Position numbers and translations under genes: made by a program. Shown here piece after piece: positions 20,441 through 32,500 of a stretch of 64,000 bases of DNA (position 1 is the first letter of the stretch; each line of letters starts with the position of its first letter). The stretch comes from Mycteria americana (Eukaryota > Chordata > Aves > Ciconiiformes > Ciconiidae), in contig NC_134383.1 in NCBI RefSeq assembly GCF_035582795.1, positions 503,501 to 567,500 on the forward strand, in the 5' to 3' direction. The notes beneath the pieces are model-generated. The model did not search any database and was not told the DNA's origin. It saw only the letters and a program-made list of their open reading frames with translations.

Positions 20441-21419
20441 GTTCAAATTTGTCACGCGTCTTGGCAAAGCGCAGATAAAACCCACCAAAGCAGGCGTGAT
20501 TTTCGCGCTGGAATCGAAGCGCTCTCCTACACGAGTCGCGCAGAGGGCGGGGAGGGGGAAAGGGTGCGGACCCCCCCCGCAAGCGCCGGCCCCCCCGCAG
20601 CTTTGCACCGTTCACGTGTCCAGGGGTGCTCCCACGAGTCGTTATTTCTGTGCGTGACGCCCTGCAAGCTCGACCGGTATCGCACTTACGATCATGGGAG
20701 TTTTGAATAGTAAAACAACATTTTGCGCTTGCACGCTCGTTGTTTATTTCATCAAAGCGCTTTACGAAAAATTACCAACTGATTGGAATGGCCTCGCTCG
20801 TAAACGACCAACAAACGAGACCCAGCGAAACCTTGTACACGCTGCCGTTAGAACCTCTCTACCAGCAGGCGGCTTTCTAGGCTGTCCTGCGTCGCCCGTC
20901 CATCCCGGCATCTCTTAGCATTACATTATTCTGGCCTAAGTGAAGGTGTGCGAAGAGTTCGGATGAGAACACGCGCCGTCTCTGCCCTTCTCCTGCTCTT
21001 TCGTGCCACGCGCAGCCGTAATCGGAGGGTGAAGCCCGGCGCCTCGGCGGAGGGACCCTTCTGCGGAGATGCCGGGCACTGCCATCCAACAAACGTTCCT
21101 CCTTCTCATCTCCCTCTCTTCTTTCTTTAAAAGGCAAACGGGACGCAGACGACGATGTGCAGCGCATCCCTTCGCTTCCTGCCGAGGTAGCTGGCGTGTG
21201 AAAAACGATAAGGACTTCCCTTTGCTTGCTTTTAAACAGAAAAGTACATCCATCTCCTTGCCCGGAGACGTGAAGCGGAGAACTGGGACCTCACCCAGCA
21301 ACGTGGTACCCAGGCTGGGTACCTGCCGAAACTGCCTGCTGCCGCATCGGCATTCCAGCCCATCTGCAGCTTCTGGATCCGGCGATGTGAGTAACAGTGT
21401 ATTTTTGGACGTGGTCGTC

Positions 21420-21640
21420 AAAAAAAATTACTCAAAGGCAAATATAGAGTGTGCCTGGGTTTTTCAATTTAATTTAATAAATTATCTTGGCTCCAGTAAT
21501 TATTTATTTGAAATAGGAATTTGCTGAGAGGCCTCAAGTCCTTTTAATACTACATTAATAATGCAACCACGGATCACTGATACAATTCTAAAGCAAGTTA
21601 AAGAACCGCATCACTTATTCTGTCCAGGTTTTGAAGCCCT
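21420..21640. other. AT-rich island, possible conserved non-coding element
   Basis: The island has dense TAAT and ATTA cores (AATTTAATTTAATAAATTAT, TTAATACTACATTAATAATG), as seen in homeodomain-bound enhancers. CpG is almost absent, unlike the flanks. Function is inferred from composition only. Confidence 0.35.
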
Positions 21641-21802
21641 TCTTGCCCTGAATGCGCAATCGCTCCGGTCGGAAACGCCCACCCTCGGCAGCTCCGAAAG
21701 GCGCAGCAGAAGCATTATCCCATAGTTAAAACAAAGAACATAACCCTGACGCCCCCCAGCCGGGCAGCAGGGAGACCCAGGGCCCTTCCCACGAAGGGCA
21801 AG

Positions 21803-21831
21803 GCGCAGGCAGCGCAGGCAGCGCAGGCAGC
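21803..21831 (+). repeat. Short 9-bp tandem repeat
   Basis: Three exact copies of GCGCAGGCA lie head to tail, followed by GC. Confidence 0.8.
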
Positions 21832-24800
21832 CCCTCCGGCTGGGCTATTCCCAGCGCCGCAGCCTGCCCCAGCGGAGGAGCTTTACCGATAAATAACCCG
21901 CTTTGCTTGGAAATACTCTGTGCTTCCCTTTTCCAGCGACGAGTCGGCATTTTCCCCCGCGCTCTATCAAGCTCTAGTTATTTATATCGGGCCAAAAAAC
22001 CTCACCCAGAAAACCAGAGCCGGTGTCGACTCGCTCCAGGGAGGTTTTCGGTGCAGCTTGGAGCTGAAGCCACCTCCCTCTGAAATCCCACACCAGCTCT
22101 CCGTCCGCTTCGGCAACGGCGGCCTCCCTCTCCTCACGCACAACCACACCTGAGCACCGTCGGACACTGGGATGGCGTATTTGCCTTCACGGCTTTCCCC
22201 GTAAGGAAGCGGGCCGGTGGCGCAGGCTCCGTTAGCCCAGTTCAGCGGGGAGCCCCAGCCGACAGTCAGACACGGTCTTTCCCTGCCTCCTGCTGACTCT
22301 CCAGCTCTTTCCGTGCAGCTTTTCCGCTCGGCGAAGCCGCGGGGGGGAGGGCACCTCCAGCATCCCAGGGCGGGAGGGCAGGGGCAGCCCGGATGCGCCC
22401 CCCGGGGACGACGTCTGCGCCCTCCGCCCAGGGGCTGCTGCAAACGGTTACTGACCCCGTCGCAAAGCACACGCGAAGAGAAGAGCCTCGCGTTGCCTGT
22501 CAGAGCTATCGCGGCGGCGGGACGGACGCAGATCGATATACGCCGGGTGGCCAAAGCCCTCGGACCAAGGGGGAACCGCAGGAGCCCCGATCAGAGGGGA
22601 AGAGAAAATATTTTCATTTTGACTACGAGTCGCAAATAGCACTTGTGTGATTTCCCTCCCATTCCCCTTGCTCGATGTGCCCCTGGGCTCCCAATCCATC
22701 TCATCAACTCTTTTATTTGCTTCTGCGCTAGGAACAAATATTTTATGCACGTTTATACAACATTTTTTTATGATCCAGTCTGCCACTGGATTTCCAAAGT
22801 AAATGAAATACGGCACCGCAGTCATGTACCGGGGTGAAGGCCATGTAACGCGTATGTAAATCCACCTCCTTGGACAGAAAGCCATATAAAGATAGTTAAC
22901 GACACATTAAAACCCGTTTGCTGCACAAGGCAAATTTGTTTTCCGGTTCGCTGTTCCGAACAAGAGTCCCTGCAGCTCCCGGCACCGTCAGGCTGGAGGC
23001 TTTTCCGGACACGAGGCAGTCGAGCTTCCTGCGACGGCAGAACGGGCAACCAGTTACCCATCCATCCAGATACAACCGCCTTTTCTCTGCCCTCCCCTGC
23101 GCCTCTCACTCTATTCATCCGACCACACTGTGCTATTTGGGTGGGAACCGTGGAAATGGGGAAAAATACCAGCTCACGCTCCACCGAAGCAAAGGAAGAG
23201 ACCTAGACCCTTGCGCTTCTCGCTTTTGCTTGGCTTCAGAGCGGCCCGCTCGAGTTCCCGCTTTTCCAAGAAATCACCGCTGCTTCCCCCCTGCTCCTCG
23301 GCGCAGCCACCGGCTCCACCGCTACTGTCCAAACGAGCTGCTGCACATCTGCAGCCCGCGGCACGGGCACGCCGCCGCCCTTACTAAGGCGAAGAAACGG
23401 CAAACCCCCGAGCAAAGTCCCCCCCGGTCCATTGAGGCAGAGCTGGACGGCTTCTGGGCGACGGCAGGGATGCTGCGGGCAGCCCAGCCCCGGCACCGCT
23501 GCCAGCGCTGCCCACTGGCCGTGAGAGATGACCGGGTGCAGCTGTACGGGCTCAAGGTCGGCTGCAGACAGCCTGGAATAGAAAACCTTCAGATGTGGCT
23601 TTTTTTTTTTCCTCCTGCTGCTGTTGATGATACCCTTTTACTGGAATAACTCACTGATGCTGACAGATAAGCTTTTAGGATAGCGAAATCTCCGTGACAC
23701 TTTAAGTGCTCTAAATGACAAAACAAGGACGCGCAAAATTATCCCGCGTGCACTCGATAAAGCACAACTTGTCAGAAACTCGCGTGCCGCTTCAGCGGCC
23801 CGGGCCCCGGCGAGGACGGGCCACCCCCACTCGTCCCCGGGGCTGTCCTTGCAGCGGACGGGAAAGCAGAATAGCGCGGGCAGCGGAAAAAGAGAGGAAA
23901 CGGGCAAAACATGGGTCGCTGTGGTGAGGGAGAGCACGGCCCGGGGCGCAGGCGAGGCTTCCCGCGTGGAGCGATGGGGACGCAGGGTCCTTCTGGCCTA
24001 AGGGACCCATCGCCGACGGCAGACAGGGCTGCCTCTCCCCGCCGCCTCCCGAGTGATGGACGAGAACCAAATGGCTGTAAATGGCCGGGTGCTGAAGCCA
24101 CGTTTTATCCGTTGCGCCGAAGGAGCCACGAGCAGCGGGCTCGGTGCTACGTGTGGGGCACCGACTGTCAGTCGAGTGCCAAGTGCCAAGGGGAGGGAGA
24201 GGTGACAGTTGGCGAGAGATCCGCTCCCCGGCACCAGCGGGGAGAAGAGAATAAACGGGCCTGATCAGCCAGACGCGATACGGGCGCGATAGAGCCTAAG
24301 AGGGAAAGTATTTTGAAAAAGAAAACAATTAGCGGGTGAGCTAAGCGGCCCCTAATTATCCCCGCAGCGCGCCGCGCCGAGGGACGGTTACTCTTAAGGG
24401 CCAGGAGAACTAACGAGGCGGTCACGCAAAAACCCTCTGGCTGCCCTCAGGCGACGCTCGCGCCGTTCACCCTGGAAATCCCCGTTCCCGGGCGGTCTGG
24501 GAGAGCCACGGTCCGGGCCGCCCGGGCCAGGCCCCGCTCCCGCAGCGCGGGGACACGCTCTGGGGACGCGGGTGCTCTTGGCCGGGCCCGGTCCCTGCGG
24601 CACCACCACCAGCAGCGACGGTTAACCGGCCGGCGTCTCGCGGGGAAGGAATTAAGCAAGGCGAAGGAAGAAATGCAGGGCTGAGGCGAAGCGGCCGCGT
24701 CGCCCCGGCAGAGCCCGGGGTGGGCCCGGGGACCCCCTCGCCGCCATGGCTGCAGTTGCGGGCGCCCCGCCGGCAGGGGAGCTCCGAGACCGGCGGAGAG

Positions 24801-25720
24801 GCCGCCATGGCGCCCTGGGGCCCGCTCCGAGCCCGGCCGCGGGGCAAAGGCCTCTCGCGCTCCGCTTTGCTGTTCAGGGGGGTTTGCAGCCCTCCTGAAG
24901 GGCAGCTGCGACGCGGCGGGGAGCGGCGATCCCCAAACCTTCCTCGGGCGCAGAGGGACGCAGTGAAGGGGCTCGTGCTGCTCAGTGCATAGCGTTGGGG
25001 GTTTGCGCTTTATCACAGCAATTAGTTTTATTTCCTCGGGAAAGTAATAAATACCACTGGAAAAACAAACAAAGGAAAACCGCCTCCGCAAGCAAGATGC
25101 CAGCGTGAGAAGACGTTCACCAGTTGCAGGTGCTCTCCCCAAAGCAGCGCCCGGGCCGAGGACGCCAACCCTGGCCGCTGCCCAGCGGCCCGGGCGCCCG
25201 CAGCCGTTGCACCCCGGGGTGCAGCTCCCAGCAGGCAGCCGGGGCTGCGGCCCCTCCCGGGGCTGGCCCCGCGCGTCTCGGGGTAAACCCCACCGCACGC
25301 TTCTAACAGCATCCCGCGTTCGGCTGCGTTCAGCACGGCCGAGACGCTCTCTTTCCCTCTAAAGCCAATGTTTGCAGAGCGAACGGGCAGACCGATAGAT
25401 AAAGGAGAGGCAACAGCAACAGGGATGGTCTCTGTGACTCGGGCTGCAAGAAGTACTGTCATTCTACATCTGCTTTAATCCGGTGTAATGTTTTACCCAT
25501 TTCAAAAGAAAACATTTCCCCCGTCTATTCGGGAAGAAGCGCGCAGCCTGCGCGGAGGCGCAACCGGGGAAGTCGCCCCGCAATCTCTGCTTCCCCCGGC
25601 CACCGGTCTTCTCCTGCACTGTGCCAACGCCATGCGCTGCACTGGAATAAAATAAAAGACACGAGTGCTGCCGACCCAGGCAGACAAGACCGGAGGGAGG
25701 ATCGCGCTCTCCAAACTTTG
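21832..25720. other. Intergenic sequence without recognised gene
   Basis: Mostly GC-rich with many CpG. Many overlapping open frames occur (up to 283 codons at 24447-25298 minus). They lack domains, have strongly biased Arg/Pro/Gly/Ala composition and are best seen as composition artefacts. Confidence 0.4.
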
Positions 25721-25860
25721 CAGAAGGGAAATGAAGCGCAGAGAGATGAAGTGACCTGCTTAAGGTCACATGGGGAATTTGTAGCGGAGCCAAGCGCCGA
25801 GCCGAGATCTCCAGGGTCCTCATCTACTTCTTCCACCGCACGATATTCCTTCCTCTTTCC
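25721..25860 (-). mobile_element. Ancient MIR-type SINE fragment
   Basis: The plus strand reads GAAATGAAGCGCAGAGAGAT, GAAGTGACCTGCTTAAGGTC, ACATGGGGAATTTGTAGCGG and AGCC, ending near CACGATATTCCTTCCTCTTT. This is the complement of the MIR core (GAGCC...GCTCTGCCAC...GTGTGACCTTGGGCAAGTTACTTAACCTCT...). The element is therefore in minus orientation. MIR copies predate the bird-mammal split and are rare and degraded in birds. It was recognised from memory of the consensus. Confidence 0.7.
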
Positions 25861-25861
25861 C

Positions 25862-27868
25862 TCTAGATAGCCAAGTTAAAAATAAAGTCGTGTTTCATTT
25901 CCCTTTGGCGGCAACGTGACTACGGTGCAGAAGTCTACTCTGTGAACTGCCTGGGCCGCAGCATCGCCAGGATGCCGCCTGTTTCGCGGCAGCGCTCTCT
26001 CGCTCCGCGTCTTTTAGGGGATGTGTGCGTGTATATATATATTTGTGTGCATATATTCGTTAGGTTACGTGGCACTTCCCTCCCCGTAATTAAAGCGGAA
26101 CCTCTTCCCAGGCCCCTTTGAAGCGAGCGTCTGTCAGTTCAGAGAAACTTTTCATCGCCAGCCAGTGCTCCGCAGCGCCCGTTCGAATCGTTCCCTTCCG
26201 TCAGAATAAAACTCCTGATAACAAGGGAGAAAAAGGCTTTTGGTCCCCGTGCTGTCACACACGCAAAGCCCGCCCGCGCTACGATGCGGGGGAGCCGCTG
26301 CCAGCCTCCTCGCGACTCAGGGGGGAGAATAAGGAGATGAAGGCTTTGGTCGCTGGGTTTACTCCGTGCCGCGCCAGCCGGACAGGAGCTCCCTTTGCGG
26401 GAGGCTTGTGGCGAGTCGCAACTTCCCGCTGACGTTGTTTGCTGGGGAAACAACGGGCTGTGATTGCTGTGGGCCCAATTAGGCGCTCTCCGACGCGCAG
26501 GGGTAGGTGGTGGTACGGGCACCGTCGGCTCCCACGGGCTGAGCTCTCCTCGCACACAAATCCCTCCCGGGGGCTCGGGTTTTGGCTGTGCTCCCCACGA
26601 GCTGCGGCCGCGCCAGCTCTCCTTGCAGACAGGCTCTCCCGGATGCCGGCTGGTTTGCGGGGCGGGTGCCAAGCCCTTTTTTTGGAGGGGAAACGTCTGC
26701 ATTGATATCCGCAGCAAGCCTGCAGCAGCACCCGGAGGGCCGGGGAACAGCTGGTGGAAGGCTCCCCTGCTTCGCCTGCTGCTGACTCCGGCGGTTCGTA
26801 TCCGCTCAGCATCCCCCGAGTTCTCCAACCTGTTGCGTCCTTCTGTTTTCTCTCGTCTACTCGCTAACACCTCTGGGGCAGGAGCTGCCTTTTTTACCCC
26901 AGGCTGTAAGATTTTACCCGCAAGCCCTATCTGCAAACGCCCCCGCGTTTCCCCCGCACGAGTTTCGATGCTCGAACCTCTGCTTACAAACGCAGCCCCA
27001 AATCCGCCACCAAAGCCATTCTCCTGAGCTGCGGACGCCCCGATGGCATCGCTGCTGTTGCTGCAGTTGGTCTTGTGGTGTCTCCCAAACACAGAGAGCT
27101 GCAGAGCGGCAAGCGGAGGGAGAGGGAAGAAAAACAGCTCTTTTTAGGGAGCATGGCAATGCAGTCAGGACAGAAACACTGCTCAGAGCCCACAGGTCTC
27201 CCTTGGGCAGTTATTTTAAGAAGGCACAGCTCCCATGGTCAAAGGGAGGTACTAAAGGCTCACGTTATCTTTCCAGGCAAAATCCCCTTGTTTGAAAACG
27301 GAACGAGAATCTCTTGCAGGAATGAAGATTGTTTTGTTCCTTGTTTGCAAAAGAGAGGAGCAGAAAGAAGCCCTGGCTGCATCCCCGTGCCGTGTAGGTG
27401 TGTGCACGAGCCCGGGACTCGTGGCACGTGTCAGTGGGGAAGGCAAGCGTCCCACCTCTTCGATTCCCGTGTGACGGGCATCAGATGATGGGCGTCAGTT
27501 GTCACTCCTGCCTTTTCCCCCACCTCACGCCCGTATCCAAGGCAGCAGCGCACATTTTGGATGATATTTTCAGCCTGCCAGCCTCTGCAGAGGACGGGCC
27601 GCCCGGGCACCGGAGGCACCCCAGGGCTCCCCGGCACTCCCGCTGCCCCCCTGGGAGGTGACAGGCTGGGGAAGGCTCCGCAAGAGAAACGGCCGTGCTT
27701 GAGCCACTTGTTTAAGGGACTGTTCGTCCCAGAACCTGGTGATTTCTCTCCCACGCTTTTTAAAATAAATGCATCATCGCTGACCTCTCAGCTCCATCCT
27801 CCAGTATGGCATGGTGCCGGCGTCTGGTGCCTCTTCTCCTTACTGCTCTCCCTGCAGGGACCTGGCCT
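25862..27868. other. Intergenic sequence without recognised gene
   Basis: It includes a short alternating TA/TG tract at about 26028-26060. The 317-codon minus-strand frame at 26139-27092 lacks a recognisable domain. No repeat family was recognised. Confidence 0.4.
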
Positions 27869-27914
27869 GGGAACCCCCTTTTTATCGGCGTTTTCCCGAT
27901 AAAAGGGGGTTCCC
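27869..27914. repeat. Near-perfect 19-bp-stem hairpin
   Basis: Left arm 27869-27888 (GGGAACCCCCTTTTTATCGG) pairs with right arm 27896-27914 (CCGATAAAAGGGGGTTCCC) around a 7-nt loop. The only defect is one unpaired T in the left arm. No similar sequence was noticed elsewhere in the window. It does not match any element I know, and is shorter than a usual microRNA precursor. Confidence 0.9.
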
Positions 27915-28799
27915 TCTATTTGCAGAGCTGCAGCTCTCCTCGAAGCAGACACGGGAAAGGTTTGGCGTTGCTTGCTGGGTGTCTTCTCTCCGCTCGTTCT
28001 GCGTACTGTGGAGCAGCCTAACTGACCAGGTACCAACCGGGCACCCCCAGCACCTCTCCACTCGTGCCCTTCCGTCGCCAAAGCCACCTGCACGCTCCCA
28101 GGGAGACGACACCCCCACCGTTCCCGGCTCGCCCCAGAAGTGGGGCATCGACAGCGTCCCACGGGAATTTAAACACCCCGATACAATGCCCAGGGGGAAG
28201 GTACCTGCTGAGAAGCCAAGCCTACAGCTCTGCAGCCGTGCCCTCCAAAGAAACGCGCTTCGCGTAATCCTGTCTGCACCTCACGCTCGCGAGAACCCAC
28301 CCAGTCAAATATCACGGGCAGCTTTTAAAAGGTCTAAGTTTCTAATCATCAATAATACCAGTAGATAAACTAGGACTAATCAAATGACCCCCTTCAGAAC
28401 GAAAGGTTATCAGTAAAAGAGATGAGGGGAAATGTAATCCTGTCGTGAACGGCTTCACAGACCCAGCCGGGAGCGCTGCGCGTGCGTTTGACAGAGGCAC
28501 CGAGGCGCGCGTCAGCCTCCGCGGAGGACGGCTGCTGCTCTGCCCTGCCCTGCCCGATGGCACCGACGTCCCCCGGCGCTTTGCACGGCACCGTTACCCA
28601 TCGGCAAAGCGGGGCCGGCCGGGGGGCTTCGACCCCGCGGGGGATTCCCAGCACAACGATGCAAATGCAGCTGAAACTGTGCGGGTCGCTGTGGGCTCTC
28701 CCACCCGGCTCGCCCTGGCAGTGGCAGAGCTGGAGCCAGCGGAAGAGCTTTCAGATAAGCTCGGGCAAGGTCTTTCTAGAAAACCGGCTCTCTCTAATG

Positions 28800-29345
28800 G
28801 ACACGCTTTAATTTCAGGCAGCAAAAATGCAAACAATATGTTTTGGGACCATTATTTCACTTTCCAGAGGGACAAAGTCACTTGGCCTGGGGTCTTCGTC
28901 GTGTCCTCTGCTGCGTGCTCTAATTGCCCCGAGATGCTCTACCTGGAGAGAGCCTTGATACATAATTATATACCATTAGCGAGGAGAATAACATGACAAC
29001 TGCTTTGGATAATCACGCAGAGCACAATGTCCGCCAGTCTCCTAGATACCACAGGCACATAAGCATTGGTCTCATTTTGTACGAGAGAGTATTTTGGAAG
29101 AATTATTTAAAGCCGGTAATAAAAACTGCAGACACACAGTCCCAGTTTCACGGGGCTCAGATGAAAACCAAAGGGAAAATTCACCGCAAAGGCCAATCAA
29201 CTGGTAGGCTTTTTAATTTTTTTCTTTTTTTAAACCTAATTAGAAGCAGAGTGAACATAGCAAAAAGGAAGCCAGCCTTCAGAAAATTTGCTTCTGTGCT
29301 CTCCGCCTGGAGATCGCATGGGTATCTCCTGTTGATTTAAAGACT
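28800..29345. other. AT-rich island, possible conserved non-coding element
   Basis: This is a long stretch of balanced, CpG-poor sequence with ATTA and octamer-like strings (ATGCAAACAATATG at about 28828). It stands out from the GC-rich flanks. Some 100-codon frames occur in it (28993-29340) but show no domain. Confidence 0.35.
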
Positions 29346-29384
29346 TCAAGAAGCTGCGCTGCCATCCCTAGGTAAACTGTTCTC

Positions 29385-29535
29385 ATGTTTTATGACCCCG
29401 CTGCTAAGAATTTGTCCCATATTTCTCGCCTGAATTTGTCCGACTTCCGCGTCTAACCACTAGGTATCATTTTGCCTTTTCCTATTCCGCTCAAGAGCCA
29501 TCTGCTGTCAAGCCTCCCTCTCCTCTGGGTAGCCG
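29385..29535 (-). mobile_element. Ancient CR1/L3-like LINE 3' fragment
   Basis: Plus-strand phrases GCCTGAATTTGTCCGACTTC, CTAACCACTAGGTATCATTT and TCAAGAGCCATCTGCTGTC, in that order, resemble the antisense 3' region of an old CR1-like LINE known from reptiles. That element has GCCTGAATTTGTCTAGCTTC, CAGCCATTGGATC and GAAGAGCCCATTATTA. The resemblance is from memory and the copy is highly diverged. Confidence 0.45.
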
Positions 29536-29539
29536 CGGA

Positions 29540-32500
29540 GAAGGCAAGCGCTCCCGAGGCTGATCCTTACAGCACACCTCGCCCGTCTCCTTCCCCTTTC
29601 CCCGTCATTTTCCAACACAGAGACTCAGATGAGTCCAGACTTTTCCAGAGCCGATTTCCCCGCTTTCTGGAAACTACCCTTACAATTCCACCCTGCAAAC
29701 CCCACTTAATCGCAGGGGGGACGTGCCAAGATCTTTCTCCTAAAGCCAAGGCTCTGCCTGAAAATGTCTTTCTTCACAAAGCACCACGGCAGCTCCCGGC
29801 CCCAGGACCCTCTCCTTCATCCTCCCGACAACGTCGCCAAGTTTTAATCCGCTACGACGGCAAGAGCAGCGGCACGCACGATGCCACAAGACATTTGAAG
29901 ACCGCCAGAGGACGGTCTCCCGTTCGCCATGGGTACGATGCCGCTGACTGCTACGGGACCTCGTGGTCCTCGCTGGGCGATACGCCCGGGTGCTGGCGCT
30001 TCCCTGCCACACGCGGCTGTGCAAGAATCAGAGGGCACAGCCGCAGCGGGCTGCCGGCATCCCCTCCGCACCCCGTGCTTTTAACACCCTGGGCAGCGTG
30101 GTCCAGCCTGCCCCACGTGCGCTTCGGGACTTCACCCGCTCCGTCACACTCCTCCAGCTCTTTCCCTTTGAAGCGTTTTTCAACCTGAAGGATGGCACTG
30201 TCAACCCGTCCCTGGTGAATGAAGAAAAGCAAACAGAAACCTTGGGAGGTGCTCCGAGTCCCAAGGACAAGGCTGGCTGCTGCCAAGGTCACAGGCGCGA
30301 TGATATTCATCTTCATTCCTCACCATCACCATACAGCCTTAGCCTGAGAGAACCGAGCCGTTTCCGGGCTGCGCGTTTTTAAAGGATGAGGGAGCACAGG
30401 ATGGTTCAAGAGGAGATTGCTTCGTAAGACAATGGCTGAGCTGATAATGCCAGCTAAAGTCGGGCCACCCGGGACCTCTTACAATTTTAAGATCCAATCA
30501 ACTTTAAAATATTACTGTCTCAGGCAGGCGGTGAGTCTTGGAATAGAAAACAAGTGATCCTGTTTTATTTACGGGGCTGGGGGAGGGAGCATGTTCTCCC
30601 TGTCCTCACCCACGGATTGAAATATTAACGGTGTTTGTGTGCGTTGCTGTGTTAACATCACGTTTCCAGAGCTCAATCTATGAAACCTCTGGTCAAAACA
30701 CTTAACGCCACGCTACCAGCTGCGCGGGAGGAGCGAACGGCAGAGCTGCAGAAGGTGCGGGCAGCAAGGACACGAAGAAAGGTCTCGGGGAGAGGCTGCA
30801 ACCAGAGTGATCTACATCTTCTTCCCCCTCTCCCCCAAGTGAAACCTCCTCTCACTTCACCGTCGTCCTGGTGGCCAGATGTCACCGCTCCGGAGCGGCT
30901 CGTCCGGCATCAGCGGATGCTCGGCTAGCCTTGCCGCGGCTAAGCCAACAAGGAGAGCAGCTGCCGAGCCCGCCATCCTGGGTTAGCGAGTCTGTTTGGA
31001 AACTGCAGTATCTTCAGGTGAGCTTCTTTGCCCCTTGTAATTACCGTTCTGCAACTACACCCCTCTTAATTACGAATTTCCGCAAGAGTCAAGCCTCGCT
31101 TGCAGAAATTTGCCTTGGGAATAACCACAGAGCAGCAGCCCCGCTCCCGCGTCTCGGTTGCGTCGTGCCGAAATCCTGCGTCCGTCGCCTACCCGTTGGG
31201 ATGCCGTTATACAGCACGGGAGGCTCTTTGCTACGAGCCCGTGCGCTACGTACCTCTGTTGCTGTCTCGGAAGCGCTTATATGACACATCATTATTTTGC
31301 CTTAGCCCGTAGCCACAGTGGGATGGCAGTGGTGATGACTGCGTTATATATTTTATCATAAAAACAAAGGCAACGACTACAACAGATTCTTAATAAAAAT
31401 GTGTCTCTCTCGCCGGTGCAGAGCGCGAGTTAAACACTGTGTAACATCAAGCAATTTGTAGCGTCTGCGCACGCTATCATGCAAACGTCCCCAAAGTGCC
31501 CCATGAAAAAGTCAATAACATCAATAAAATCAACAACAAATAAAAAGCAGCCTGGCTCGGCGGCAAGCTCTGTTCAAGGGGAAACATCTCGGCCGCCTTT
31601 TAAACGGGCTTAGGGCGGGAAGCACGCCCACGCGCCGGGGAGGACGAGCGCTCTCCTCCCCGAGAAGCCCGCCGCGACGCAAATTAGCAAACGAGCGCAT
31701 GCGAAGCGGCATCACCCCGCGCCCATTCTCCGAACCAACACCAGCCTTCGGATCGCAAGCAACACAACTTCAGATCGCTGGCTGTCCTCGCGGGACGTGG
31801 AGCATCCCTGGTGCCCCTGGAGGCACCGAGTCAGCCCAGGCGCCCCTGGAAGCTGTCGCGATACGAGCGACGGGTAAGAGCTGTCCTTGCAATCTACTGC
31901 TTTTTGCTGGGGCTTCAAGAACGTCTCCTACAACTCTTGCTCGCTTCTGCGTTGCCTGACGTTGCCCTACTCTTTCCCCCTGCCAGGACCCGAGTGCTCT
32001 AAGTTATGCTGCTTCTTTTATTATGCACCCATTCATCCATCCCCGAGATTCAAATTCGTCCTCCTTTATGAAGAATTAACTTGTTGCAGCTGATTTATGA
32101 AGACTGGCAGGCACCTGTGCTGAAGCTGTGCTCTCATAGGTTCATCACGAAGTCCTGTAGTTATTCCTAAAAGAGCTCATGTTAATGTCTCACATTAAAA
32201 TTCATATTTTATTTCTACATAACTAAATGTCTCTCTGCAATCCCTAAGAAATGCCCTTCAGAACCTGGATTTTTTTTTTTTTTTTTCTTTTTTTTGTCAG
32301 GGATTGAAGCTCCGAGGGTGAAGTTTCCCCTAAACCAGGGGTGGCATTGGCACAGGGTGGCAGGTCGTGCGCTCGCCATGCGTCACGTGCGTCGGGTCTG
32401 ACTGACAGCTCGGACTCGCCACATTACACCCTCCGTCAAACGTGACTCACTTTTGTTAACGCGGGTAACAGAACGCTTTTCCTTAAGCATATAACCTTTT

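Noticed and set aside
24447-27092. Minus-strand frames of 283 and 317 codons
   Set aside because: Strong Arg/Pro/Gly/Ala bias and several overlapping frames on both strands indicate GC-rich non-coding DNA.
31636-31662. Palindrome CGGGGAGGA-C-GAGCGCTC-TCCTCCCCG
   Set aside because: Short and GC-rich with a central bulge; such palindromes are expected in CpG-rich DNA.
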